Below, one piece after another: positions 1 to 10,600 of a stretch of 53,290 bases of DNA. The stretch lies in contig NZ_FQXO01000013.1 of assembly GCF_900129995.1 (NCBI RefSeq), forward strand, positions 1 through 53,290, given 5' to 3'. Each line of letters starts with the position of its first letter. Position 1 is the first letter of the stretch. Source of the stretch: Caloranaerobacter azorensis DSM 13643. GTDB lineage: Bacteria > Bacillota > Clostridia > Tissierellales > Thermohalobacteraceae. The notes beneath the pieces are model-generated. The model worked only from the letters and a program-made list of their open reading frames with translations. It was not told where the DNA came from and made no database searches. The position numbers and the translations under genes were made by a program.

Positions 1-217
1 AGGATAAAAAATAATATAGTGAATTCAAAGTTTTGACCGTATATTTTTTTATAAAGTTATCGTATATAAACTTTATTGACCTTACTTCTTCAAGTGCAAG
101 TATTGACAGTATTAGCCAGTAAAATATATTAAAGCTTCGCTTCTTAAAAATATGTCTATATTCATATAAATATTGTTTTAATGTTTGTTTTATAGAGTTT
201 TTGGATATACTAATCAT
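1..217 (-). CDS. Probable transposase, N-terminal fragment (cut by window edge)
   Basis: Only the first 72 codons are present, beginning MISISKNSIKQTLKQYLYEY and reading off the left edge. An AGGAG ribosome site sits about 10 bases before the ATG. The same protein start is found at the right edge in the opposite orientation. The fragment is lysine- and tyrosine-rich with a hydrophobic stretch around residues 33-42. That it is a transposase is inferred from the exact duplication, the defined repeat end and a general resemblance to N-termini of DDE-type clostridial transposases; no catalytic residue is visible in the part present. Confidence 0.65.
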   Translation of the reverse strand, partial: MISISKNSIKQTLKQYLYEYRHIFKKRSFNIFYWLILSILALEEVRSIKFIYDNFIKKYTVKTLNSLYYFLS

Positions 218-283
218 AATCAGACATCTCCTAGATTTTTTTTTTAGTTATGATTAGTATTCCTAGGATTTAGATGTCTGATT
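207..283 (-). promoter_or_regulatory. Interleaved inverted repeats over the transposase start (left copy)
   Basis: This is the mirror copy of the leader described at 53008-53084. Two perfect inverted repeats of 12 and 13 bp are interleaved (A1-B1-A2-B2). A2 contains the ribosome site and B2 contains the start codon, so only one of the two stems can form unless a pseudoknot is made. Confidence 0.6.
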
Positions 284-404
284 TTTCTACTTTATGGAAG
301 CTAACTCTTTATTTCTTGTAAAGTGGTGTTTTTATAAATATAAGTTTAAATATAAGTTTGTAATTGTCAAAAGTAATAGAATCGACTTTTATAATTTTTA
401 CTAT

Positions 405-1553
405 TCAATCAGCATAACATAATCCTCCAAATATCTTATAAGCATCTAATCCTTCATTTCGTATTATTGAAAACTCATCTACTGCAAACCATCCTCTTTC
501 ACCTATTTTAGTTTCAACTAAACACCATTCTTTATCATCAGTTCCAACTATAGTAACTTTCCGTCCTTCATTTAAAATAAAATAATCATCACTATTTCCT
601 CTATTTTTTAATAACTTTATTGGTCTTTTTATAAATACATCATAATTAGTTATATAGATATCTTGAGGTACTTCTATTAATTTATGCTCTTTTGATAGAG
701 TATAATACTTATCAAAAAACCAAGTCTGTAATATCTTGCTCCTAGTTCTTGCTGAAAGCTTACCCATTCCATCTATTTTTATACCATATTCGAATAGCCC
801 TTCTGTTTGTCCCATTTTGATAATGTTTTGTCCATCATAACAATAAAAATACGATACATAATCATTACTAGGTCCATAATCACTTATTATAATCTCTTTA
901 AAGTTATCATTCTTATCTATATCGACTATAGCAAAATTATTACTATAATTGCCTAGTTCCCCTTCAATTACTAAATTGTTAATATGAAGTTTATAATTAC
1001 TCATATTTTCTAACTCAAATAAAATCCTCTCTGTTTTACCATCACCATTAATATCTATATTTATTTCTTTATTGCATGGATAAACATCATAATTAGTTTT
1101 ATAATTTTCATGTTTTTCATGGGTTTTTCTATATCTGTCTTCAAAAAATTTAATAAAATTTACATTATATTTCTCTATACTATTTAAACTACTAAACTCT
1201 ACGGTAGTTGTTGGTTTATACCAACTTTTTTTAGCAAAATAATTTCTATACTTTTCTTTTTTAAATATATGTCCTTTTCGTGCAAAAATCTCATTTCTAG
1301 CATATTCAAGGAGCTTATTTGATAACCCTAGTAGTTGTTTTTCTGTTAACTTTTCAATATGACTATTTGGAAATATAAAATCTTTTTCTTTTCTTATCAG
1401 TTCTTCATTAGTCTGTTCTATTTCCGTAACTTCTATTTTATTCTCCGCAACTTTATTCTCTTCGATTCTATCATTGTTAATATTATTGCAAGATACAATA
1501 ATAATTAACATAAAAACAAAAAATATTAAGAAAATAACATTCCATTTTCTCAT
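405..1553 (-). CDS. YARHG-domain lipoprotein with SH3-like C-terminus
   Basis: 382 residues. The N-terminus is a short basic stretch, a hydrophobic helix and a lipobox ending IVSC at Cys22, so the protein should be exported and anchored by a lipid. Residues roughly 60-145 match the YARHG pattern (YARNEIFARKGH, then a run ending KKSWYKP), an extracellular domain of unknown role common in Firmicutes. A calcium-loop-like DINGDGKTE and a second DIDKNDN follow at about 165-210, as in proteins with FG-GAP/VCBS-like segments. The end (about 320-365) resembles a bacterial SH3 domain. An AGGAG ribosome site lies 8-12 bases before the ATG. It is 39 bases downstream of the aminopeptidase gene and next to the IS; the function is unknown. 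Confidence 0.75.
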   Translation of the reverse strand: MRKWNVIFLIFFVFMLIIIVSCNNINNDRIEENKVAENKIEVTEIEQTNEELIRKEKDFIFPNSHIEKLTEKQLLGLSNKLLEYARNEIFARKGHIFKKEKYRNYFAKKSWYKPTTTVEFSSLNSIEKYNVNFIKFFEDRYRKTHEKHENYKTNYDVYPCNKEINIDINGDGKTERILFELENMSNYKLHINNLVIEGELGNYSNNFAIVDIDKNDNFKEIIISDYGPSNDYVSYFYCYDGQNIIKMGQTEGLFEYGIKIDGMGKLSARTRSKILQTWFFDKYYTLSKEHKLIEVPQDIYITNYDVFIKRPIKLLKNRGNSDDYFILNEGRKVTIVGTDDKEWCLVETKIGERGWFAVDEFSIIRNEGLDAYKIFGGLCYAD

Positions 1554-1592
1554 AAAAAAACTCCTAAAAAATTTAAGAGAGCTAACGCCCTC

Positions 1593-2837
1593 TTATTTAT
1601 TCTTCATAAATTCTTCTATTTCCTCTACTGTTTTAATAATATCTTTTGATAAAACCTCACAACCATCCTCCGTTACTAAAACATCATCTTCTATCCTTAT
1701 ACCTATTCCCTCTTCTTCAATATATAGACCTGGTTCAACTGTTAAAACCATTCCTGGTTCTAATTTTCTTTCATAACTACCTACATCATGTGTATCAAGC
1801 CCTAAATAATGGCTTACTCCATGATAATAATACTTAGTTATTTCACTATCTTCATTTATTAAACCTATTTTTTTACACTCTCTAATCAATACATCTTTCG
1901 TAATTTCATTTAATTTTTTTATAGGCATGCCAGGTCTTATAGCTCTAATCGTTTCAAGCTGTGCTTTCAATACAATATTATAAATTTGTTTTTGTCTTTC
2001 AGTGAATTTACCATTAACAGGATAAGTTCTACTTATGTCAGAACAGTAATTCTCATATTTAACACCTAAGTCAAATAATATTAGGGAATTATCAGCTATT
2101 TTACAATTATTTTGTTCATAATGAAGTATTGTACCATTAACCCCTGAAGCAGCTATTGTTTTAAAAGCCAAGTTCTTAATGCCTAATGATTTTACTGTAA
2201 AGTCGAAATATGCTTCAGCTTGATATTCCATCATATTAGGCTTTAAATTTTTCATTACATTTTCAAGCCCTTCCTTAGTAATATTGATTGCTTTCTTTAT
2301 CCTTTCTATTTCTTCCTCCTGTTTTATAGTTCTTAAATTACAAATATCTTTATAAATGTTTTTTATATTAATATATGGATATCTTTCTCTTATTTCGTTT
2401 GCAAAAATAATCGCCGGATTTATATTTGAATTCCATTCTCTACGTTCTAAATCTAAATAAATTGTGTCTATATTATTCACTACTACGTTCATTGCTAAAA
2501 ATTCCTGAAATTCTTCTTTGAATTGAATATTTTTAATACCTGATATTTCTTCTGCTTCACCTTTAGTCATTTTTTTACCAATCCATTTTTCTAATTTAGG
2601 ATTAGAGTTTTCTATAAATAACATTTCTTCAACTTTATCATTCTTTTTAAACATAAAAAGTATAAAATTTTCTCTCTCTAATCCTGTTAAGTAATAAAAA
2701 TTCCTATTAGGTGTATAAGGATACTTTTGATCTGCACTACGATAAGGTGCATTACCTGAAAATAGAATAACAATAGAACCATTTTCAACCATATCCATAA
2801 GTTTTTTTCTATTGTCTACAAAAAAACTTTGCTTCAT
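1593..2837 (-). CDS. Xaa-Pro aminopeptidase (M24B family)
   Basis: About 414 residues. It would remove N-terminal residues preceding proline from peptides in the cytoplasm. The N-terminal half is an aminopeptidase P N-domain (FFVDNRKKL start, FYYLTGLERE). The C-terminal half is the pita-bread metallopeptidase with the expected two-metal ligands: LFDLGVKY and CSDISRTYP (two Asp), GVSHYLGLDTHD (His), TVEPGLY (Glu) and GIRIEDD (Glu). The frame is open for 14 more codons (to 2879), but the methionine at 2837 is chosen because GGTG lies six bases upstream (GAGG about 12) and family members start just before the F..NR motif. It follows sbcC by 90 bases. Confidence 0.93.
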   Translation of the reverse strand: MKQSFFVDNRKKLMDMVENGSIVILFSGNAPYRSADQKYPYTPNRNFYYLTGLERENFILFMFKKNDKVEEMLFIENSNPKLEKWIGKKMTKGEAEEISGIKNIQFKEEFQEFLAMNVVVNNIDTIYLDLERREWNSNINPAIIFANEIRERYPYINIKNIYKDICNLRTIKQEEEIERIKKAINITKEGLENVMKNLKPNMMEYQAEAYFDFTVKSLGIKNLAFKTIAASGVNGTILHYEQNNCKIADNSLILFDLGVKYENYCSDISRTYPVNGKFTERQKQIYNIVLKAQLETIRAIRPGMPIKKLNEITKDVLIRECKKIGLINEDSEITKYYYHGVSHYLGLDTHDVGSYERKLEPGMVLTVEPGLYIEEEGIGIRIEDDVLVTEDGCEVLSKDIIKTVEEIEEFMKNK

Positions 2838-2927
2838 AGTTTCACCATCCTCAATCAAATATTTAACAATATACTTCATACTTCTACAAAAACATTCCGT
2901 ATCCTTTATTAAATATTTTAAATAATT

Positions 2928-5900
2928 TTAACTATACTCTATCCTTACTTTAGTCCCAGAAACACCAGATATTGCTGGTTCAACAATTAATTTAACAGGT
3001 ACTCTATCTTTCAGTTCATCAACATGGCTTATTATTCCTACTGACAGCTTTTCTTTTTGAAGTTTCTCTAAAGAAGTCATAACTACATCTAAAACACTAC
3101 TATCAAGAGTACCAAATCCCTCATCTAAAAAGAAAAATTCTATAGATGTATTTCCTTTTAATTGTATTTGTGTCGACAAAGCCAAAGCTAAAGATAGTGA
3201 AGTAATAAAAGTTTCTCCACCTGAAAGTGTATTTACATCCCTTTTTACACCGCCATTATAGTTATCACATATAACAAAATTACCTTTACTATCAAGCTCT
3301 AAACTATATCTATTGTTAGTTATATCCATCAATCTTTTTGAGGCTTCTCTAGCAATATACTTCAAATGACTTATTGCAACATATTCAACAAATTTATTTC
3401 CTTTTATGAGATCTGAAATTTCATTTAACATATCAACCTTTTTCAAAATATCTTTAAGCTGTTTTTCTAATTTTTTAACCTCAATAATATCTTTTTCCAT
3501 TTTTCTTATTTTCTCTTTTTTCATACCTAACCGTTCTTTTATTTCACTATGAGCTTCTTTTTTCTTCTTTCTATTTTCAATAAAAATATTCCAATTGTCT
3601 TCAGTTAAAATTTCTCCATTTAATCGAGTTTCAATTCTCTTTATATTATCATTAACCTTTTTTACTTCATCATCATAATCATTTATCTCTTTTTCTAATT
3701 GTTCCAATACATCTCTATCTATATAACTTGCCCTTATTTCATCAATGTTTTCAAAACCCAGATTACCCATAATAACCACTAATTCTTTTTTTATATTATT
3801 TTCTGAATCTTTCAGCGTATTAATTGTTTTTAACAACCCTTCCTTACTAATTTGCAAATCTTTTAGTGTTTTTTCTCTATTTTTTAAATCATTTCTAGTT
3901 TCTTCTTCTTTTCTAATAATATCTTCTTTCAGTTTTTTAACTTCCTCTAGATATAATAAAGGATTTTTGTTTGGCGAAACAGTTTTAATCTTAATCTCAT
4001 TTTCTTCTATTATTGAAGTTAAATTTTTACCATTCTCCATTATTAAATTCATTTTATTATTAATTCTTACAAGTTTATCATTCAACTTTTTCATTTCATC
4101 TGCTATTATTTTTAATGACTCTCTTATTTCTTTAACTCTAGCTTCCAATTTTTCATACTCTAAATCTTTTTTCTTAATTTCCTCAAATGCACTAATAAAG
4201 CTTTCAATTTCTAGTGTATCTTTGACTTTGTTGTATTTTTCCCGCACTCTATTGCATTCTTCTTTATTAGCTTCCAATTCTTTCAAGTTTTCTTTAATCG
4301 CCTCATTATCTTTTCTAATAGTTTCTAATAAAACAGCTTTTTCTCTTTCAAATCTGCCCAAACTCTCTTTCAATTCATCTGTCTTTTTCCTATATTCTTC
4401 ATATTCTTTATTCCACTTGTCTAAATATGCTTCATTTTTTTCTAATTCTCTTTTATGATTTTCTATTTCTTGCTTAATAGTTTCTAAATCTACATCTTTA
4501 ATTAATTCATCTAATTTTTGTACTTCTTCAGTCAAATTCTCTTCCTTTGCTATAATTTTATAAACTTCTGAATTTAGGCTTTCTATTTTAAGGCTTAATT
4601 CTCGCTCTCTTTTTTCGAGTTCCAATTTATTTTTTTGTATATTCTCAATTTCAAATGTATCAACTACATCGGCTTTTCTAGGATGGTGTAAAGAACCACA
4701 TACTGGACAAGGTTCTCCTTCTTTTAAATTAACAACTATATTATTCATATGATTAATTAACTCTAATTTATCAATTTCTTTTTTTAGATTATCAATCTTT
4801 CGATTTACCAAATCTAGTTCTTCCTTAAAAGCTTTAAGACTTTTTTCGATTTTTTGCCTTTGCTTTTTGAGTTCATTTAACTCTTTTAAAACTTTTTCTT
4901 TCTTTTGTTTATTTTCTTTTATCTCATTGTATTGGTTTTGAAGACTTTCTATCTTTTTCCCATCTTCTAATAAAGATTTTGGGTCTTTTGGTCTATTAGA
5001 TTCTAACTCTTTCGATTTATTTTCATAAATTTTATATATTTCTTTTTTTTCATTTAATAATTTTTCTATTTCTTTTAATTTGTCCTGATTTAAAGCTGTA
5101 GTATCTTTAAGTTTTTCACCTTTTTCTTCTAGTTGATTTATTTTTTCACTTAAATCTAAATACTTCTTTTCAAGTTCCAAACCTTTTATCACTTTATCTC
5201 TAAATTCACTGCCTATTTTTATAATTGACATCTTCTCTTCTATTTTTATAAGTTCTTTATTTTTCTGCTTTTCTTTTAATTTCAAATCTTCTAATGCTTT
5301 TTCACAGGAATCAAATACTTTTTTTAGTTTTGAATACTCTTCTCTAAGTTTATTCCTCTCTAAAATTAGTTCTTCGTTTCTTTTATGTAACTTAACGGCA
5401 TTTTTCAGCTCCGTTTCCTTTTCTATAAGACTTGGCAGTTTATTGTCTTTCATCAAACTTATTTCTGTATATTTTCTTTCTAATATTTCTTTTTCCCTTA
5501 AAATACTTTGTAAACTTAACTCTACTTTCTTCAATTCTTGCTCATTTTTATTAATCTCTTCTAATGTTTTATCTAAATTGTTTATATATGGCTTTAATCC
5601 CTGTGCCTTTTTACCCTTTAAATATTTTTCTCTTTTTATTTCGATGTCTCTTTTTTCAAGCTCTAATCTCTCTCTTATTTCCTTATATTTTTTTAAATCT
5701 ATTTGTAAATCCCATATTTTACTTAGTTTTTCATACTCTTTATCTAACTTTTCATTTTCTATTTTTAATTCTATTTCTTCTTTCTCTATAACCTTTAATT
5801 CCTCTTTTAATAATTTTAGATTTTCTTCACTAACATTTTCGTATTTATTTAATTGCCCTTGTATAACGTTTAATTTTGCCTCTTCTTTTCTTTTTACTTC

Positions 5901-6458
5901 TTTAACTTTATTAATTAATCCTGTACCATATTTCCCCAATCCCAATATTCTTTCTAACATATTACGTCTTTCACTGCCAGTTAATTTTAAAAATTCGCTA
6001 AACCGTCCTTGCGGCAATACAACAGACCTTATAAAATCGCTGTGATTTAATCCTATCAGTTTGATTATTTCTTCATTAATATCTGAAACTTTATCTATTA
6101 TATTGGTCTCGTTTCCATTCTCATCTAAGTAAGACAATCTCGCTAATGTAGTCCTAGTTCCACTATCGCTTTTTTTAAGCTGTCTTTCCACTTTTACCTG
6201 CTTTCTTGACTGTCCTAATCCGACCTCAAATATAAAACTTACATTCAATTTTTCACAATCTGTATTTATAAATTCCTTCGTTCCTCTTGATACCTGTCCA
6301 TAAAGCGCTATAGTTATAGCATCCAAAATAGTAGATTTTCCACTACCGGTCGGACCAAATATCCCAAATAACCCTTTCTCTGCTAATCTCGAAAAATCTA
6401 TAATTTGCTCTTCTACAAAACTGTTTAACCCCGAAATTTTAAGAAGAATAGGTTTCAC
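2928..6458 (-). CDS. sbcC: Exonuclease subunit SbcC (Rad50-like ATPase)
   Basis: About 1176 residues. It is the SMC-like ATPase partner of SbcD in a complex that cuts DNA hairpins and processes double-strand ends. Walker A is GPTGSGKST near the N-terminus. Two very long charged coiled coils flank a zinc hook CPVCGSLHHPR at about residue 585. The ABC signature LSGGETF and a Walker B/D-loop FFLDEGFGTLD lie in the last 120 residues. The open frame extends to an ATG at 6476, but the GTG at 6458 is preferred: it gives the family start (M/V)KPILLKI and is preceded by AAGGTG, whereas the upstream ATG has no ribosome site. It overlaps the end of sbcD, implying translational coupling. Confidence 0.95.
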   Translation of the reverse strand: MKPILLKISGLNSFVEEQIIDFSRLAEKGLFGIFGPTGSGKSTILDAITIALYGQVSRGTKEFINTDCEKLNVSFIFEVGLGQSRKQVKVERQLKKSDSGTRTTLARLSYLDENGNETNIIDKVSDINEEIIKLIGLNHSDFIRSVVLPQGRFSEFLKLTGSERRNMLERILGLGKYGTGLINKVKEVKRKEEAKLNVIQGQLNKYENVSEENLKLLKEELKVIEKEEIELKIENEKLDKEYEKLSKIWDLQIDLKKYKEIRERLELEKRDIEIKREKYLKGKKAQGLKPYINNLDKTLEEINKNEQELKKVELSLQSILREKEILERKYTEISLMKDNKLPSLIEKETELKNAVKLHKRNEELILERNKLREEYSKLKKVFDSCEKALEDLKLKEKQKNKELIKIEEKMSIIKIGSEFRDKVIKGLELEKKYLDLSEKINQLEEKGEKLKDTTALNQDKLKEIEKLLNEKKEIYKIYENKSKELESNRPKDPKSLLEDGKKIESLQNQYNEIKENKQKKEKVLKELNELKKQRQKIEKSLKAFKEELDLVNRKIDNLKKEIDKLELINHMNNIVVNLKEGEPCPVCGSLHHPRKADVVDTFEIENIQKNKLELEKRERELSLKIESLNSEVYKIIAKEENLTEEVQKLDELIKDVDLETIKQEIENHKRELEKNEAYLDKWNKEYEEYRKKTDELKESLGRFEREKAVLLETIRKDNEAIKENLKELEANKEECNRVREKYNKVKDTLEIESFISAFEEIKKKDLEYEKLEARVKEIRESLKIIADEMKKLNDKLVRINNKMNLIMENGKNLTSIIEENEIKIKTVSPNKNPLLYLEEVKKLKEDIIRKEEETRNDLKNREKTLKDLQISKEGLLKTINTLKDSENNIKKELVVIMGNLGFENIDEIRASYIDRDVLEQLEKEINDYDDEVKKVNDNIKRIETRLNGEILTEDNWNIFIENRKKKKEAHSEIKERLGMKKEKIRKMEKDIIEVKKLEKQLKDILKKVDMLNEISDLIKGNKFVEYVAISHLKYIAREASKRLMDITNNRYSLELDSKGNFVICDNYNGGVKRDVNTLSGGETFITSLSLALALSTQIQLKGNTSIEFFFLDEGFGTLDSSVLDVVMTSLEKLQKEKLSVGIISHVDELKDRVPVKLIVEPAISGVSGTKVRIEYS

Positions 6459-7665
6459 CTTCGTCACCTTCTTCATAAATTATTTTTGTGAAAAGTTTTA
6501 TCAAATCCTCACTAGGCTCTACATTCTTTTCCCTTATATAAAATTCAGTAAATAATTCTACTATATTTCTCTCACTATAATCTTCAAATTCTTCTATCGC
6601 TTCAACTTTATCCTTTATTACGGGAATAATACTTAATATATCTGGTTTTATCTTTTTAATTTCCCTAATTTCCGATTTTGAAATAACTTTATCTGTAACA
6701 ATCTCTAAATATGCCCATACTTCCCTATCCTTATTTTCTTCGCATTTCTTTATTGCTTCTTCTACTCCATTTACCTTCCATATCTCTATAGGTTTATAAT
6801 TTTTTAAATATACCTCTTCTATATTTGGCTCTTGCTTAGGTTTAACATCGATTAAATATACACATTTACTGTATCCTATTTCACTTCTACTGTACTGTAT
6901 AGGAGAACCCGAATAATATGCTTTTATATTTTCAGATTTAACTTTTTGCGGTTTATGAAGATGTCCTAAAGCTACATATTGTGCTTTAAATGGAAGTTTA
7001 TCTATATCAACAGTAAGACCTCCACCCAACTGTATTGGTCTCTCTGAATCTGAAGTATCTCCTCCTGCCACAAAAATATGACTTACTGCAATATTTATAG
7101 TATCATCTCTAAAATATTTGGATAGATTTTCGAATATATGTCCAACCTTATTTGAATAACTTTTCTGCATTTCATTTTCATCCAACATATCCCCCAAGAC
7201 TTCATTTAGCCTCTGTTCGCTAGGATATGGAAGAGTTATAATTACTATTTTTTCACCTTTTATTTCAAGTTCTAAACACCCTTCACAGGAATTTATAACT
7301 TTATGTTTTCCTACTATACCAGTTTCAACTGTACTATTTGGCTTTCCCAATAAGATGATTCCCTGTTCTGTTGCCAGAGAATTTACTGCAATAAGTCTTT
7401 CGGGACTATCATGATTCCCCGCAATTACTAATACAATTCTCTCTCCATTATTAGATAATCTCTTTAACGCATCATAAAAAAGTTTTTCGGCTCTTGCCGG
7501 CGGATTCCCATTATCATAAATATCTCCTGCTATAATGATTAAATCGACTTCTTTTTCCTCTACTATTTCTACCAAATCATCAATAAATTTCTCCTGTTCA
7601 TCTAATCGGCTGTAATTCTCTAAATATTTACCCAAGTGCCAATCTGACGTATGGAGGATCCTCAT
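6439..7665 (-). CDS. sbcD: Exonuclease subunit SbcD (Mre11-like nuclease)
   Basis: 408 residues. It is the calcineurin-like metallophosphoesterase that supplies the nuclease activity of SbcCD. All metal-binding motifs are visible: DWHLG at residues 8-12, GDIYD, GNHD, a later SHIF and GHLHKP. The start overlaps the addA stop by four bases (ATGA) and the end overlaps sbcC, so addA-sbcD-sbcC form a tightly coupled operon. Length and motif order are normal. Confidence 0.96.
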   Translation of the reverse strand: MRILHTSDWHLGKYLENYSRLDEQEKFIDDLVEIVEEKEVDLIIIAGDIYDNGNPPARAEKLFYDALKRLSNNGERIVLVIAGNHDSPERLIAVNSLATEQGIILLGKPNSTVETGIVGKHKVINSCEGCLELEIKGEKIVIITLPYPSEQRLNEVLGDMLDENEMQKSYSNKVGHIFENLSKYFRDDTINIAVSHIFVAGGDTSDSERPIQLGGGLTVDIDKLPFKAQYVALGHLHKPQKVKSENIKAYYSGSPIQYSRSEIGYSKCVYLIDVKPKQEPNIEEVYLKNYKPIEIWKVNGVEEAIKKCEENKDREVWAYLEIVTDKVISKSEIREIKKIKPDILSIIPVIKDKVEAIEEFEDYSERNIVELFTEFYIREKNVEPSEDLIKLFTKIIYEEGDEGETYSS

Positions 7666-10600
7666 ATTACTCTTACCTCCTTATTAAGATCAAATAGATA
7701 AAGATAACTTTCTTTTACTTTTTTACCTGTTATTTTTTCTAACGCTTCTTTATACAGTTCAAGCTGAACTTTATATTTTTTTACTATATTTTCTAAATAA
7801 CCATCATATACAAAATCCGTCTTGTAATCCACCAAAACAAGTTCATTTCCTTCTTCAAAATAACAGTCAATTACCCCTTGTATCAACAATTCTTCATCAC
7901 AACCGTTTACATCTTTAATAATTTCTTTAGCCTTTTTTCTAAGTACAAAGGGAACTTCTTTATACAGTTTTTCTGCTGATATAATGCGCTGTCCAATACT
8001 ACTTTTAAAGAAATTTAAAATTTTAGATATATCAATAACTTTAGCTTCTTCTTCAGTTAATAATTTTCTTTCAACCATATCATCTATTTGCTGTTTAATA
8101 TATTGTTCGCTCATATTATCATTAAACGATAAATGCTGCATCATAAAATGCATTATTGTACCTTTTTCAGCTCTTGTAAAACCTTTTTTACTTTCTAAAA
8201 ATCTAGGTTTTTTAATTAATGACGGTGTTTTCATAACTGCATTCTTAATATCTTTAAAAGAAAGATTCTTTATATCTGTAACAGAAAGTTTAGAAGGTAT
8301 CTCAACTGCCTCTGCCTGTTTATATTCCCAATTAAACCTTAAATTAATAATATCTCTATATTCAGAAGATTTCTCTAGCTTAAAATATTTAAGTCTTTTT
8401 AATATTTCTTTACGTTTCATCAGTTCATCATTTTTTTCCATTAGAATACTACTTCTATCAATAATATTTATTTTCCATTTTGAATTATGGCTGTCTAATG
8501 TATTCTCATCTGTCTCCAAACCAGCTAACTGATGGATTAATATTCCATCTCTATGTTCTGATAAAGCGCTCATTATCCAATCTAAATAACAATTAGATTT
8601 TGTAAGATTATAAAGACTTGCACCGTCGCACCACTTTAAACTTCTATTATTAATATTTTTAACTGAACCTAATAAGATAAGTTTATCTACTGCACGTGTT
8701 AATGCAACATACAATATTCGCATCTCCTCTGACAAACTTTCTAACTTCATCTTTTCTCTTATAGCTATCAAAGGTAGAGTTTCTATATAAATCCTTTTAT
8801 CTAGATCTATAAATTTAGGTCCTAGCCCTAAATCTTTATGAAGCAAAATATCTTCTCTAGTATCCATTAAATTAAACTTTTTACCCAATCCAGCACATAT
8901 TACTACTGGAAACTCAAGCCCTTTACTCTTGTGTATACTCATAATTCTCACAACATTTTCATTTTCTCCAATAGTTTTTGCTGCTGACATGTCTCCACTA
9001 CTTTTTGTTAGCTTATCTATAAATCTAATAAAATTAAAGAGACCATTAATTGATGTCTTTTCAAATTGACTTGCCCTATCAACCAGAATTCTTAAATTAG
9101 CTTGTCTCTGTTTTCCACCCGGCATAGAACCTACAAAATAATAAAAATTAGTTTCTCTTAATAATTTCCATATAAATTCGTCAAGCTTCATAAATTTAGA
9201 CTCTTCAGCCCATTTATCCAACTTTTCAATAAACTTAACTAATCTATGCTTTAATTCATCATCTTTTGTATCTATGTATTCTTCTAAAGCATTATAAAAG
9301 GTCCCTTCTCTTTTATTTACTCTAATGGCTATCAAATCGTCTATTGAAAAATTAGCAATAGATGACCTCATTACGCTTAATAAAGGTAAATCCTGTCTCT
9401 TATTGTCAATCAACTTGAGTAAGTTTATAAAAATCTTGATTTCTAAAGCTTCAAAATAACCAGTATTATCATCAGAATATACCGGAATTCCCTCTTTCAA
9501 CAATACTTCAGTAAAAATTGAAGCCCAGTTTTTAGTTGCTCTTAATAAAATTACAATATCTTTATACATTATATCTCTGAATTCCTGTTTTTTAGAATCA
9601 TATGTCTTTTTACCTATAAGTTCTTTTATTTTCGAAACAATTATATTAGCTTCAACTTCTATATCAGTCAATTCTTCAAGTTCTTCATCAATGTCAAGTT
9701 CAGATGTGTCTTTTTCAACAATATCTATTTCAATACTCGAATCCCAAATTTCACCAAAGTCTAATCCTTTATATAAATAAGCATCTTCTGTATAGTCTAT
9801 TTCGCCTAATTTGCTTGACATTATTTTTTTGAAAATATAATTTACACCTTCCAATATCTCTTGTCTACTTCTGAAATTTTTAGACAAATCTATTCTTACA
9901 TTAACATCCTCTATATTCTTTGAAAAAGTATTGTATTTTTCTATAAAAAGACTAGGATCAGCCAATCTAAATCTGTATATGCTCTGTTTTACATCTCCTA
10001 CTAAAAATAAATTATCGTCTCTCTTTATACAGTTTAATATAGTTTCTTGTACAATATTGCTGTCTTGGTACTCATCAACAAAAATATATCGAAACTTATT
10101 CTGATATTCCCTTTGTATATCTTCATTTTCTAGTATTTTTAACGTATAGTGCTCTAAATCGTTAAAATCAAGTATCCCTCTTTCTAGTTTCCTGCTTCTA
10201 TACATTTCCCCAAAATCTATAACTATTTTATAAAGATATTTCATTATAGGATAAATCTCTTTTAGATATCTAGCGTTAGATTCTATATCATTAGTTATCA
10301 TCTTATTTTTTATAGAATCGATTATTTTTTTATAATCATTTCTCAATTTTTTTACCTTTTCTTTGTTTTCTTCGCTTACTTCAAGCTTTCTATCTCCTTT
10401 AATAGACTTCAATTTTTTATGTTTTATACCATTTATCTCATCAAAGAAATTCTGTAAGCTATTTGACAATCCTTTCTCAAGCGAATCTATATTTTGCATA
10501 TCATCATATAAAGCATCTAAATATTCAACTGGACCGTTTATTTTTTTACAAGTTTCAATAGCGTTATTTATCATATGTTTAGCACCATCAAGCTCAATAT

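Larger units (their letters stand above)
1..329 (-). mobile_element. Left copy of an insertion sequence end (partial, runs off the window)
   Basis: Bases 1-329 are the exact reverse complement of 52962-53290; identity stops sharply at 329/330, which marks the outer end of the element. The outer terminus read inward begins ACACCACTTTACAAG. The element carries the 5' part of a probable transposase gene on the minus strand (start codon at 215-217) and a leader of about 110 bases between terminus and start. The other end, the rest of the gene and any target duplication lie outside the window, so the family and full length cannot be stated. Confidence 0.85.

Noticed and set aside
3745-6045. Long plus-strand open frames opposite sbcC and other minus-strand genes
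   Set aside because: They are serine/phenylalanine/leucine-rich mirror frames of AAA/GAA-rich genes, lack ribosome sites and overlap well-supported genes fully.
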